DNA of 64,000 nt from Hydractinia symbiolongicarpus (lineage: Eukaryota > Cnidaria > Hydrozoa > Anthoathecata > Hydractiniidae): contig NC_079876.1 of NCBI RefSeq assembly GCF_029227915.1, positions 17,422,001 to 17,486,000 of the forward strand, in the 5' to 3' direction. The position numbers and the translations under genes are program-made. Positions 1 to 13,600 of this stretch are shown in pieces (within the stretch, counting starts at the first letter, position 1; each line of letters begins with the position of its first letter). Under the pieces are notes generated by a model that was given only the letters and a program-made list of their open reading frames with translations, had not been told where the DNA came from and did no database searches.

Positions 1-66
1 TTTTTAATTTGAATTTTTCATCTCTATATTTTGAAAGTATTACTGCATTTTCTAACGTTGAAAAAA

Positions 67-3000
67 ATGGCTGACGAAGAAAAGCAAGTCGACAAAATAG
101 AGGAGAAAAATGCAGAACAGGTCGAGCAGAATGAAGCACTGGTTGAGCAAAGTGGAGAGCAAGTTGAAGTCAAAGAAGAAAGTCAAGGTGAAGAAATTAA
201 ACAAGAGGAATTAATAAATCCCGAAGAAGAAGGAGTAGTAGAAAATAAAGATGAAAAACCAGTCGAAGAACCGAAAGAAGAAATAAAAGAAATAGAAGAA
301 AAACAAGAAGAACAAAAACCATCAGTGGAAACAAAAGTTGAAAAAACGAAAAAAGAAGATGTAAAAACTACAGATCAGACAGACGGTCCAGCAAAAGTGG
401 AATCGAAGAAGCTAGAGGAAGTTGAAAATAAAACAGAAGAAACAAAAACAGCAAAAAAAACAGAAACAAAAGAAGAACCAAGCAACGCAGCCGGTATACA
501 TAGTTTCTTTATGTGAATAAAAACCCGAATCATTGTTATATACTGTGAATTGATTGGTTAATTAGATAATTACTCCTTTGTTGCAGAACGTCATGCTCTA
601 TCAATAATTTAAACCTAGCCAATCAGATTCTTTCAATTTTATGTAGCTACAATGCATCTCTTAATTCAAGACCTAGCTTTAGTTATTGTAGTTAAGAAAT
701 CAATACAATGTGTTTCCAGCTTCTTCAATAACCATGGGTAGTAAACTTTACTCTCTTACTCAAGGATAAATACTTTAAGGAAAAAATTAGGTGTAACTTT
801 GGTGAAAAAGTAACTGACTAAGCAATGGCTATTATCAGGTACTAAGCCCAATTTAACTCTTTTAGGACTAGAACAACCACCAATCACAACACAGAACGAT
901 AAAGGTAAAAAATTCGTTTTACTTACGTAGTTGTGTTGCATATAGTAAACGAGACGAAGAATGAACGAATAGACTCATAGAATGGTCTGCTATGCATTTC
1001 AATGTTAATTCGAGTAAAGTGTTTTTAGGTTTGATTGCCTGCATTTGTGACTTTTGAGATTGAAGTGAGATTAGTTAACAATCATGAGCTGTAAAACTGA
1101 ACTATAATATAAAAGTCATGATCAGCGAACGATTGAACATAGGACTTAAAAGAATACCAACAATATATGTATTATGCTTTTGCATGCCATGTTTGAAGTA
1201 TCTCTTCCCTTTAAACATAAAAATACATGAAAGCTGTATTACGTAATACACAGAAGATAGCACATATAATATGTTTTATAGTTTGACAACTGAATACTAG
1301 GGTATATGATCAATAACAATCAAACTATTTCCATTTAGAAATCGCTATCTTTGCTCACAACAAAATTCGAAAGACGCACAATTTAACCGAATTAAAATGG
1401 GACGAAGATTTAGCTAACAGTGCTCAGGAGTGGGCAGTAGAATTAGCAAAACAAAATTCAGAATTAAAACTTTCAGATCCAAAGACAAATGACTATGGTG
1501 AGAATTTATACCTGTCGGAAGGAACGAGTGTTTCTGCACGAAGCTATCAAGCTGTCTTGTGCTGGTGAGTTTGTTTGACATTTTTTAGAAGGTTTGCTAG
1601 CTCATTTCTAGGGCACTCGCTAAGTTGTGAGTCCAAACACGACCCCATCTTAGTCACTCATAATAAAGTCCTGGTTAGGCAAGTGTCATTTCAGCACTCC
1701 ATAACGCGCGCCGAAAAGTAATAAATCAAAAAATGTTTGAAAATACCAATTCCCTTTGTTCTTCTACAAGCTCCACAGCCTGTTATTGAGCAGTTACCAC
1801 CTGGCATTGTACTAGTTAAATCTAGTTGGAGAGTTGAACGGTTTATGTCATTTGTGAGACAAGGATGTGCACTAAACAGTGTCACGTGACTAATTGAGAA
1901 ACGGAAGAAAAGGAGAAAATGCCTGTGCCGATTTGCCTAACCAGCTTTTATTCCGAGTGACTATGACCCCATTAAACCTGATCCCTCTCTGCCATCCAAT
2001 TTTTACTGAGCATGTATATTCGTTATAAAAAAGTTAAAGCTATTTCGAAGCGTTTGAGGTCCAAAGGTCGACAATATTTCTTAAGGGCTCTCCTCCTCCT
2101 CTCTCTCCTCCTTCCCAATGTTTGTAAAGTTCTTTTTAAAGTTGGAGTATTATACAGCTATAGAACTGTGCATACAGACCTATGTCATCCATTTCAGACA
2201 TATGTTTTCACAACATTTTATACAACAGAAATAAGAGTAAATAAAGTTGTGAAGAACTTATTAACGTTAAACATAAGAATACGGCTTTACCGTCTTTATA
2301 CATGAAACACTTAAGTGGCACGAGAAAGAATTAGATATGACTTGAGTGTGCATGACGCTACTGCTGTTGCGCAGTTCATTATACAGCCCTACTTATTATG
2401 CACAAGTAAGGCTGATTTAGTAAAAACATACATGACATAATATTAAGGTGTACCTAACTTCTCTTGAAAATGAAGAACATAAGTTAACTTTATGCAAATG
2501 TCTTTATATCGTGCTTCTAAAAGAATTGTTTTGTTATGTAACAAAGAATTTTTATGTATTACGGATGTTTTCAGTTATATTAGCGTATAATCTACATCCT
2601 GAATTTGTTTGTTGCCTCTAGACTTACACAGAAGTACCAAAAATGTCATCTGGTGTGCTAAATAAATGGCCCTCTTATACCTTTTCTCATATTAGAACAT
2701 TAATTTGTCTGTTTTTTGGTATTACAGGTAATGAATAGACGAGGCCTTATGATTTGAAATATTACGTAAAAATAGGGGAAAGGGGGTTGGGTGGTTGGGT
2801 GGGTTGCAGAGGGGGCGAGTTTTGGTTTTACGTAATTATTGAATGGCCCTATCTCAGAAATATATTTTTTTAAGTTAATATATTTAAGACAAAAACAGGG
2901 TCCAAGTTGGGTGCAAATGTAAACTCAATTAACAAGCTCATTTTAAACTCCCTCACAATGTTCTATTGTGAATTACATAATAAGTAGCAAACTTATGTTT

Positions 3001-6000
3001 TCTTTCACAGTTCATCATAAGGCAGCAGCCTCTGACACAAGATAGGTCTTGTTTTAAATTCTTCCTCCCCCTTCAGTTAAAACTTTCCTTCCTTTTTTCT
3101 TCAAAACTTTCAATTCATCATTCAATTTTTGCTTCATGCTGCGAATTGTAAAGCTTGAATTTGTTTTTTTTTCAAAGCCTGTTCAAATGCTGGCCAACAT
3201 TTTTGGCTTTTCTTTATTTAAGTAATATCGTGACTCTCAATTTACCCCTTGCCATATTGTCATGCGTAATTCTCTGTTAAACCAGTTAATTTTTCCTATT
3301 TGACAGGACAAATATAAACCTATAGGCATTCCAGACTTCTCATTTCTAAAAGGGATAATTTTCAATGAAAGTATAATTTAATTTCTTTTCTCACAATTCA
3401 AATTATTATTGTGTGATACTTGAAATAAAAGCCAATCCAATCTGAGTAATAATAATACCAGTAAAACCACTCAAGAAGAAACGAAAGTATTGGTCAGATT
3501 CATACTACTGTTATAGCATTAACTTTGATGAAATCGTATTACTAAAAACACAATAAAAATAGTGTAAATTCGATGAAAATAAATGTAACAACACATGTTA
3601 TATTATTCCCAGGAAAAATGTAGGAGGTTGTCAAGCTTTTTAACACCAATATAAAATCCCAGACAACTCAATGTTCACTGACAACTCTATTATGGTGTTT
3701 TCCTTACAGAATGCATTGGGAAAATAATACCATGAAGTTGGTTACTTCAAATAATAAACCTAAAATGCATTTAGATGTCTTTACAGGGAAAAACTGTTTA
3801 CAATCGGGAAAAACTAAGACTGAATGTATTGTAACGTTTGACAAAACAAAAAATTCGAGCGTCAGTAAGTTTGTATTAGGTAGATACCACCGCTTTAATC
3901 TGAACATAAGCCTTATATCTTACACCATATAATTTTATTTACTTCCAGGTATAAGCATGTTAAAGACTATGAAGTAGGTAATGACGTTTTAGACAAAGCC
4001 TTAACCTTCACACAACTGTTATGGCCTGCTACGAATAAATTTGGGGTTGGTGTGGCGTACCGTGAGGACACGAAGAAAACATACATTGTGGCAAGATACT
4101 CACCGCCTGGTAATACCAAGTTATCAGAAATACTAGAGCATGTGAAGAAAACAGGAAGTAAGTGGAGAAATATAAAGAAATAAATTAATAAAGTTATGCT
4201 CGTATTTGTGGTGTGTTTTGATGTCATAAAATCATTAACTCCTCAAACCATGTTACACTAGAAAAAAAAACACTCTCATAAAATAAAGAAAATAATTATT
4301 AACTTTACCTTTTCACCAGCACTTTTTACTTCCTGATAACACCGAGAATGTACTTAACCAGCAACAATTCTAATTGCAAATTGGCGGTCCTAGTTCTGTT
4401 TTCCCCAGTGTGCTCAGATTTTTGCACGACCGTACAGCTACCGGGAACCTTAACTTTACCCGAAAGATCTCCCTTTCGGCATTAATAAAGTTGTAAAGTA
4501 CCCCACAATAATAGCGTGTCGACATTTGCAAATAATAGTGATTCTCCTAAGATTTCTGATCGCAATAAAAACATTCAATCCTAAAAACATGTCACAGACT
4601 CAACCTTTTTGACTGTTAAATGTACCAGTTTTGTGAAAAAAATTAATAGTTGTTTTTAGATGCACCTATATATATAGCTAGGCCATTGATGCAATAAATA
4701 AAAAAAAAACAGAAAAAAACAATCGTGTTTTTTGTGATGAACTCAAATTTCTTTCCTCAGTTTATGGTATACACCGCATGAGAAAAAGTTAAGTACAGTA
4801 TTTAAGTACAAATACCACTATATAATGAGAAATGATCATCAATGGTCCAAAACGACAACATGTGACCACAAATGAACACGAATGATCTTGAGCACTCAAT
4901 CACACACAAATATATCCGGACTTATTCTTGAAAGGAAAAAAAACATTTGTGAATTCTCGTGCCCTGAAACTGAAATGACGCAACGCTACAGTTCTAAAAA
5001 ACAAATGCACGTATCAAATCAACTCTCAACAGATATCCTATAAATTATTAAAACAACGATGATATAGAATACATTCCATATGAATATTAAACATCTGTTT
5101 ACAAAGTCAAGTTTTAACTTTGAGTTGAAGAGGATACGTTTCTTTAACTGGTAGAACTGTGTATACCCAATTTATACTGCAGGCGTCTTTTTTACACTTA
5201 TTTGAAGCATATCTACTGGTTAATTAGCAAAAACTTACCATTATAAATTATTGCAACGCGTATTGTAAAAGACGTTATATGTGAACAAAGTCTTCTGACC
5301 TTTTGTTTCAGCAATCTCTTATTTCATTGTATATGCGGTTGTATATAACGTTGCCATTATGTGGTTCTTTAAAAGTCGTCACTAGTACTCTATCGTGGTC
5401 ACATTTAGTCGCTCGTATTGAGTTGTCGTCATTCGGAGTGCTCTATTTCTGTTTAGGCCTGATAATTTTTACAAATGCGAAAGTTGGGTTCATCTCAAAT
5501 TTCCAACTTTTCGCGAAAATGAACCTTTCTGTAACTGATATTTAATCATTTAAGATTAAAGTTCACACAACGGTTGGTTGTGTCAACTTTAGTCTCAAAT
5601 GATGCTTATTTTTATTTTATATATATTTTCCTTTTTTAATTAGTTTTATTTCACGATTTTAACTTTGTTTGTTCGTTTTAGCTGCACCAAAAATTCCACG
5701 GATCGAAGAGTTAATTTCACCAATTGACTCCTCTTCACAAGAAGGTATACAATTCCGGTTAATGATCCTGCAAATCTTGTTAATATGAAAAGTTAAGTCT
5801 GGTCAATAGTCTGCAAAGTTCAAACAATCACACGAGTCTTCACGACGTAAATGTTTGTTTACTTGTGTTCAGCTAATCGCAAATTATATTTACATGTTGA
5901 TCAGATATTTAAAAAAGTAGTGAAGAGAATCCATTTCTTATTTTTTTTAGGTGATAAACCGTCTAATATGTCGACGTTATTTGACGTTCTCTGTCATTGG

Positions 6001-6663
6001 TGTATTAGTAATGGTAAGTCTACTTCAATTATTTAGAAAGTCCTGGAAACATATCTCATTGTTTATCCCAATTCTCGTTTTTTGTACAAAGCTATATAAT
6101 TGTCTCTGACTATAAAAAAGAACAAAAGAAAATCGGGTATAATAAAGGAACAGCGCAATAAGTGCTAATAAAGAATTTGAAGTTGACTATGTAAATCAAT
6201 CTATAATCGTTTTTATTATTAAAGTTAAAAGAAGGGGGTAAAAAAGAGTTATTTCTTGCAAAATAGGTTTGCATTTCAAAATTACAGAAAAGTGTTTAGT
6301 GTTCCCAAATGAGAAAACGGCGAACTTTCAAATGGGATATTTAATTAATTTAACGGCTAACAAAAACAATTACATCTTAGGCATGGTGGCACCCTGTTTA
6401 GTTATTTACTTTCGGGCAAACAGCACTACCTGCTTTTACCGTTATTTAATTTAATCACCAGGGGGTTATTTTTTGTGCAACGTTGTGGTGAAATTCGACT
6501 TTTTAACCATGCTCCGGTGTTACAAATCTGTTTTTGATGTGATATATTATTTTACATAGGAGACAAACCGATTGAAAAAGATAAAGGCATGCGGCAGCAG
6601 ATCAGTCGTGGTTCAGCAGCAAAGAAAGAAACAAAAGAACCAGAAAATGCTGCTAAGAAATAA
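67..6663 (+). CDS. CAP-superfamily (GAPR-1/PR-1-like) protein, 6 exons, 363 aa
   Basis: Exons by eye: 67-493, 1339-1564, 3949-4157, 5682-5744, 5951-6013, 6560-6663. All junctions are GT-AG, phases agree, and the total is 1,092 nt with a terminal TAA. The start is the ATG at 67 (AAAAATGG context); the frame upstream has only a TTG. Residues 1-142 are extremely Glu/Lys-rich, with no signal peptide, so a cytosolic protein is likely. Residues about 146-285 are a CAP domain: [39 protein letters not shown] and YSPPGN are visible. CAP proteins often bind zinc or lipid. Of the usual His-Glu-Glu-His set, H149 and E197 are present, but the second Glu is H221 and the last His is T237, so metal binding is doubtful. 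The tail (about 289-363) is unrecognised; exons 5 and 6 both begin with GDKP, suggesting exon duplication. Structure is confident; function is unknown. Confidence 0.85.
2741..2858. mobile_element. short palindromic element (MITE-like) with G-rich core
   Basis: Perfect 11-bp inverted arms (ATTACGTAAAA at 2761-2771 and its complement at 2826-2836) enclose a core with several runs of three to five G on the + strand. The arms extend imperfectly outward to GGCC on both sides. It lies in intron 2 of the CAP gene. The core could form a G-quadruplex on the non-template strand. Similar TTACGTAA-flanked G-rich elements are, from memory, common in invertebrate genomes. Confidence 0.5.
3710..3864 (+). 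other. possible alternative (poison) exon in CAP gene intron 2
   Basis: A 155-nt stretch sits between a good acceptor (pyrimidine-rich tract then TTACAG) and a strong donor (A|GTAAGT). It is open as [11 protein letters not shown]..., with no recognised domain. Joining exon 2 (ending in TG) to this stretch creates an immediate TGA. Skipping it gives a perfect CAP domain (W218 is rebuilt at the exon 2/exon 3 junction). If used, it would truncate the protein. It could equally be chance. Confidence 0.25.
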
Positions 6664-6990
6664 ATCGATGCTAAATTTTCATAGCCAACCTCCTTTACGG
6701 CAAGCAAATATGTAACATTGGACACATTATGAGTTACAGATATTGAATGAAATTATCACATCTTCAGTGGGTTTTCTATAAACAAACAAACAAACCGCCC
6801 ATGTAGTTGTCCAAAACAAAATTCTAGATTCATAGCAGTATTTATAAAAACAAAATTGTGTACGCTATTGCTGTGAGGGAGGTTGCTATATCATAAAACA
6901 TAAATTTAAATTAGGTCTTTTTTTGTAGATTCTACAGGGATGCTGGCAGGGATGCTGTTGGCTGCTACTATAATATATCAGATAGGATTA

Positions 6991-6996
6991 AATAAA
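6991..6996 (+). promoter_or_regulatory. likely poly(A) signal of the CAP gene
   Basis: AATAAA within a short (TAAA)n run, about 330 nt after the stop codon at 6663. No closer canonical signal was seen. Confidence 0.45.
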
Positions 6997-7019
6997 TAAA
7001 TAAATAATATTGTTTATTG

Positions 7020-10000
7020 CAGAATTGTAGAAACTTTTTTTATTCTTTTATTCTTCTAAGTTTGAGCAGTGTAGACACAAAACGTATGTACACCAAACAC
7101 AGTAAAATCAACCAAATACATAATGTAGTCAGAAACAGTAATCTCGGGATCGAAAGAAAAATTTTAAATCTTGTAGCGTTATTGAATACTTATTCCATAT
7201 GGTCGTTTTCTTTCTGCTTTTTGCGCTTTTGCAAGCAAGACCCTTTTTTTGTCTTAAAGTTAACTTTATATTCTAATTTTTATATCTTTCATAAAAAGAA
7301 CATCAGCTATGAAATGTGTGTGAAGATGTCTTGTAATCAAAATAAAATAAACAGATGAAATGTTTTCAAACTAAAACATTCTAATTATCCAACTTAAATT
7401 GAGAACTAATTTTTCGAGTAGGAAGATATAGATAGATATAGGAAGTTCACTATAGCCATTTTTTATTTGTTGTTTGCATCTTATTTCTTGTAACTTTTGT
7501 AAATGGTTATAACTTTATATTTAGTTGTATGAAATTTGCCGTTGTTTGTATATAACTTCATATTATTGTATATTATTAGTCGCCATTATCTGGTAGTTTG
7601 CTTGTTGATAAATACATTATAGAAATTTTGTTCCATAAATGGTATCCTACAGCATGAAACATCTTTTTCTATGTACATAGTACTGTGGCCTTTCGCTTGA
7701 AGCCAAGAGAGCGAGCAATATTATATCAACTACTCACAATAGCAAGAAAAATAGGTGGCTTAGCTACATATACAGGATTCACTCCATTTTTGCGCAAGTC
7801 CTAATAAAGCCTTGATCATTAATTTTATCCACTCCAAAATAAATGCTAAGAATAACGTTTTGAAATTATTTAGTTAAAACAGTAAAATTATTTGTTAACT
7901 CGTAAGAAAAAATCCACGGGTTCGATCGACGTTCTTATTCCAGGCATTCTATTTGTGTATGTCGGGAAAATATTTCGTGCATTATGAACTAAAATACTAT
8001 TTGGACAAAATACAATCATTATTATAGAGATCTTAAATTAACAAAAATTCTTTAGATTTCAAGGTTTTTTTTAAAAGTTAATTTCCTGTGGGATAACTAA
8101 GGGCACTGGCCTTGACGTCATAGATAGAGAGTAGAACAAATCAATTTTACTAAAAAAAGGAAATGATGTGATAGGGAAAGGATCTAGTTAGCATCGTTAA
8201 AAAACAGTTCATGTGCTCATGATATAAATTTTTTTCAATGAACATTGGCTAAAGCTTACTTGCACACTTAATAATCTCTGAAAAAGACAACATGCAAAGT
8301 AAATGCATATATTTGAAACCATTTTACTTAATCTAAAATATGAACTTTTCCAAATCAAGAAAACATCTGTATTAATAGCCGAAATTGGAAAGAAAATCCA
8401 CCTTCGTTGAATTCTCAGTGCCTTTTTGTAAGTGCGTGTTCTAAACATGCGCATTTCGATATTTTGATGTGAAACAGAGCACGGCCTTAAAAACTCCATA
8501 GTGGCAAAACCAACCTTAACTAGAAGTATATGTAAATGTGGGGGTGTCAATTAAAAAGTGTCATCATGAATAATACGTCATTTATAAATTCACGATTTGT
8601 TGTTGCAAACTTTCAAGAAATAAAGACAACCAATCAGACAGCGTAGTAAGGGTTATACTAAAAGTGACATTTTCCACATTCACCTTTTTGGCAATTTTTA
8701 TCTTAAGCTTTTTGTTTTGGGAGGTACGTAGATCACTAATAATTACCCCTGTCCAAGTAAAGTAATAAAAAAGCCAGGAAAAAAGCATATTTAGCTTTTT
8801 TATCCTAGAAAGCAGAGGAACTTTAAAATGTTAATTACCCAGAAGAAAATGTAGGTATTTCTATGAGTTACATACAAATGCTGATAAGTAGTAGAATTTT
8901 GGAAATAAAACGGTATATTTTCTGCTAGTTTTTGAACAGTTGAATTCTCAAATACGTAAAAAAAGAGTTTTTTGTCCGACAAATTGTTATACATGTTAAA
9001 TAATACGTTGGACAACACGTTTTTTTTTTGTTAAATCAAGTATCTATACTAACAAATGCTCATTGTGATAAACATATTCGTGCTTGGTCCAATAGGGAAG
9101 ATAAAATAATCACTTGTCTCTCTTTTTTTTACTTGTATTTGACATTGAAATATGCAAGAATTTTGACATGATTCTGTTTAATTATATTTCCACAAAAAAT
9201 ATAGGCCCTTCATTTTAGCATGGATATACGTATATCCATGATTTTAGCCAATCATGTGAGATTATTAATTTCAGTTTGATCTTATTTTATATATAAGATG
9301 CCCAGCATTGCTGTGAAAGTAAGTAGAAGTATAACTTGTGAAAACCATCTTTATTTTTTCGAGTTAAAAAAGCATGTTCGGTGTCAAAAAATTGTTCCTT
9401 TTGAAACAATAAAAGTACTGAAGGTCACGATTTCTTGGTATAATTTTATTCATTTCCTAAAAAATTCTTGTCAAAACACCTTTTCTATAAAAATAAACGA
9501 AGACGTAATAAAAAACAGCTAACTTCTTTTACAAAAGCTTTTATTGAAGTAAACATGTCCTATTAACAAAGCTATCTTATGACGTAAAGAAGGCTTGGTC
9601 AAATCCTTTAAATTCATATTGGAATAACGTTCAAATAATGTGATGTCACAAACCAATATACGTGATAGAAAAACCATTATATCCTTATAAAGTCCCCAAA
9701 CTCCTTAAAGCCAAGTGACACCAATTTAGAAACGACGCCATTATTTACGTCATCCTTTTTTTTGGAAGTCCCTCTTTGAAAGGACAATGTGAAGTATTTC
9801 GTACGCATGGTCAATTTTTTGTTAATTATTTAAGGTGGAAACTGTCCTATGCATGACAAATTGAAGTAAAAAAGATATTCGCAGATTTACTATTTTACCC
9901 CTTCTTCCTAATAAACAATAATAGGGAGAAAAGTTCGACTATCTACGACAACTGAGTAAAATATAACAGAATGTATTTGGAAATCTAATCCTTAAAGATG

Positions 10001-10590
10001 GTATTAAAATAATCTCATTTTTTTCTCAACTTAAGTTCTGCTAACCAAATATATGAATTCTTCTGTGTCCGTTCCATGACTTTGCACACATAAAGATCGA
10101 CCGACAACTGTACATTGACGCAAATATAATAAAAACTCCAACCCAGTTCTTTAATACTAAACTTCAAACGTCATAGGTGGGGTAGTATTTTTACTGAAGT
10201 GAATGCTTTTTTCCCCAAGTTTAGTTAACTGATACATTTCAATCAGTGGGTTTTACAAATTTCTAATTTTTCTTTTACGTTTTGAAAAGTTGACATCAAA
10301 ACGTCAATATAATCTATTTCCATCTTCAAATTTTCAGGTTCTAAAAATGCATAAAAGCCTTTTCATTAAATTATTGAAATTTTGAAAGCGTGGGCAAAAA
10401 AGTGTGTATTTTAAGCTTCTTCAAGATATTTATATATCATTGCGCAAGAAATATAAAAAACAGTTTTTACTATTGTGCATGGAAGGGGACTGCGGGCATA
10501 ACATTTTGGGGTAATGATGCTCCATTTCGCAACCGGTTTTATCTGCTATTACCAGGATAAAGTTTGTGAGGGTGGGGATGTCCGTGGACC
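7020..10590. other. AT-rich intergenic stretch, no supportable gene
   Basis: Open frames of 60-113 codons on both strands (for example 7017-7358 + and 8209-8550 -) are low-complexity, lack domain motifs and lack convincing splice partners. The only clear structure is the palindrome at 9219-9240. Confidence 0.6.
9219..9240. repeat. 22-bp perfect palindrome
   Basis: CATGGATATAC followed directly by its own complement. No element boundaries or neighbouring copies were seen. It could be a protein-binding site or chance in AT-rich DNA. Confidence 0.6.
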
Positions 10591-10596
10591 AGACAC

Positions 10597-10603
10597 TATA
10601 AAA
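10597..10603 (+). promoter_or_regulatory. TATA box of the five-exon helical-protein gene
   Basis: TATAAAA lies 51-57 nt upstream of the ATG at 10654, giving a short 5' leader of roughly 20-30 nt. A strong TATA box fits an inducible gene. Confidence 0.5.
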
Positions 10604-10653
10604 TAACACGCAGTCAATATACTTTTATATCTTTTCGAGATACTTTCTGGATT

Positions 10654-13600
10654 ATGGATATGAAGCAAGGATACCATGGAATGAATCCTAAAATGTTTTT
10701 ATTTATATTTTCTTGTAAGTAACTTTCCTACCTGTGTGCGTTGTGGTCAGTTTCATTTGTGTTTCATAAGATGGTTTTCTCTATTTCCAACAGTATCTGG
10801 ATTGTACATTAATAAAGAAGACCAGTTAGCGATTTATTACAGCTAAATCATCGTCCACTCTGCATTTTAATTGACTGTCGGTGGGATGCGCTTTTTTATA
10901 TGTTTCTTATATAAAATGACACAACATTTTTGAGCTGAAAAGGAGTGAATGATTTTAAAAACCAATAAAAATATTGAGAAGCGTTTTCAAATAATATCAG
11001 AAAATAAAATGTCAATCAAACGGCCGTGCACTTAGATGAAACTTTAATTCAGTTATCGTTCAAAATTTGTCTTAAGTCCTCCAATATCCAAAGTACTTTC
11101 AAACTTTATCAGCATTAGATTGCTCAAAGCTGTATGGTGTTTTATATTTGGATTTTATAACAGCTACATTTACCATCAATGGTGGTGGTGATCGATTCTG
11201 TTACCTTTAGAGTCTTCATACCAGACATGCGAAATAGCGGCAAGATTAACTTTACATTATTTATTCAAAAGATAATAAACTGTTGCTTACCAGTACCAGT
11301 ATTCAGCAAGCATTCGTGCCCTTCTCAGATTTTGAGCAACAAAGTCACAAATAAAATTCTTTAAAATTAATCTCTGCATTTCTAATAAAAGAAGTATTTT
11401 AAATATTTTTTTTTGCACATTGATTTACAAAAAAGTGGAACAAGAACACTAATTTAATTGGTTTACATTGTGTTGTCAAAAATCAAAACACTAGAGTACT
11501 TTTCACAACCAAATTTAGAACTGACACTAATGCTGCACTTGTCTTTCCTTTTAGTTTACGGTTGTTTAAAATAATTTCTTATCTTGATTACTGATGGCTG
11601 TAAATTTTATTTCAGGTTGTGTGCCCATGATATGTTGTACTCAGTGCGAGAACAAATTCCGTGGTTGCGCTTACACATACAGGTTCTATGCCATCATCTA
11701 CAATATAACAAATCATATGTTAAGTGAAACAAACAGAGAATTGGCAAACTATGTAAGTTGCAGCAGAAATACATTTGATGTTGTCTTATTTTACTTTATG
11801 CTCCTGCAAAAGTCAATCCACGAGTACAAAGTGACTTATGTGAATTTCCTAGTTATGTAAATACTGCTTGCACCTATTGTATTATTATTAAATTAAACAT
11901 ATCTTTTTTAGGCAGTCTCGCCAAAAAGCAAAGGAAATTGCAATTTGGTAACTTGCTATCTTTCATTTATATCTTCCACTAAACTCAAAGACATCCTGAA
12001 TAAAGGCGATGAAAAGGTGGCACATATTAGATATTTTTTTTCTTCCCTTTTTTGTTAAAACAACATTCTTGTAGCAATGACTTTAGTGAATACCTGAATT
12101 TAACAATACCTGACTTCAATGCTGTGAGCAGAAACATTGTTAACCTTACTCAGACTCCTCACGTTACATTGTGTAGTTTTAACTCATGCACTGTGATCCA
12201 GTACATATTTTTGAAACATAATATTTTCAAAATGTTTCAAACCATTTATAACCTATTAGTTTTAAATGCAATATAAATTTGATTGTGCAGTTAACAATTC
12301 CTTTAATATACAAAGAATATTGTGAGAAACCGGGTTAAGTAATTTTTTGTGCTGCTTGTCCATGTGCAGGAAATATATGAAGAAATTATTCAGCTTCTGG
12401 CTAACATCGAACCATACTTTAAAAACATCACCAATTCCAACCAACAAAGACACAATCAAACTTCTCTTTTAACAAAGCTTAAGGAAATGAGTTGTCATAT
12501 GAGACATGCCAGACAGGTAGGTTTACGCAAGATAATACCTTTGTGTTATTAGTGAATTTTTATTTACGAATATATTGTCGTCAAATTCCGGGCTTCAAAG
12601 ACTAACTGTTCTTTGGCTTCAACAGATGTAAGGTATCCAATTACAAGTGCGTGATGTTCATGTGCGATTAATTCGGAAAATATTTTCCAAATTTACTTCA
12701 AAATTAAAGAGATACTGATTAAACATTGTAAAATTTTGCAAGGATTGTTGTATTGGTTTAAACTAAGTACTGCAATTTCCCTTTTTTAGCACCCTCCCTT
12801 TATTTAGCCCCCCTCCACCCCACCCCTTTTAATAACCCTCTCTTCAGCGACTTAAAAAATTATTTATCCCCCCTCCCTTTTGTTGATTTAACGTCGCATA
12901 CAACGATATCCATATGCTGCAGCTTTAATTTTTTCTCCCTAAGTTTTGTTGGCAAAACACCCATGTTTTTTTTACAGCGGGCTGTGTATGTTCCAGGCCC
13001 TACAAGTCCATCTCCAAATATTTTCTGTGACCAGATGATGATGAAACAGATGAAGTTAACCTTATCTATATTATAATACCCGTATACGTCTGTCTATCCG
13101 TCTGTCTGTCACGCAAAATGGTAGCTTAGCTTTGCAAGTAGCGAGACGCACGCAATATGCGGTATAACAAGGACGGGCGAACCCGTGGATTTTTCCACGG
13201 CCTAACGACTAGTGTTATAACATTAATATTAAAAATAGAGATGGTGTTTAAAATTCTATTATTTATTTAGTCCCCTCTATTTTTTTAGCCCTTCTATTAC
13301 CCCAAACCCCCCCCCCACCACCCCGTCTAAAAGCTATAAAATTTGATAAATAAATTTAATTATAAAATTCCAGCAAATTAATACTTTTTCTTTCAATTTG
13401 AAATTTTTTGAAAATCTTTAAAACGAATCCAAACTTCCCCTATTTTATTGGAGCATTGTGAATTAGGCACTTATCTGTCCTTTCAATTGTGATTCGCAAG
13501 AACGCATACCACGTCAGCCGGGGCTTAGGCACTTACTATTAATGTAGCGCCTAATGAACACATAGGACATGAATTATTAAAGGGATAATCAAGGTTAATT

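Noticed and set aside
31-66. Extended N-terminus MKVLLHFLTLKK for the CAP protein
   Set aside because: That frame starts at a TTG, not ATG. The ATG at 67 has a good context.
2012-2305. 97-codon frame with CT-rich leader
   Set aside because: Lies in CAP gene intron 2, low complexity, no motif.
7017-7358. 113-codon open frame
   Set aside because: Starts at a non-ATG codon, AT-biased composition, no domain or splice support.
8209-8550. 113-codon minus-strand open frame
   Set aside because: No recognisable motif and no supporting exons nearby.
10792-10844. Extra exon after TTCCAACAG encoding LSGLYINKEDQLAIYYS then stop
   Set aside because: Phase fits exon 1, but it ends in TAA before any suitable donor; skipping it gives the full 215-residue frame. 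An alternative short isoform cannot be excluded.
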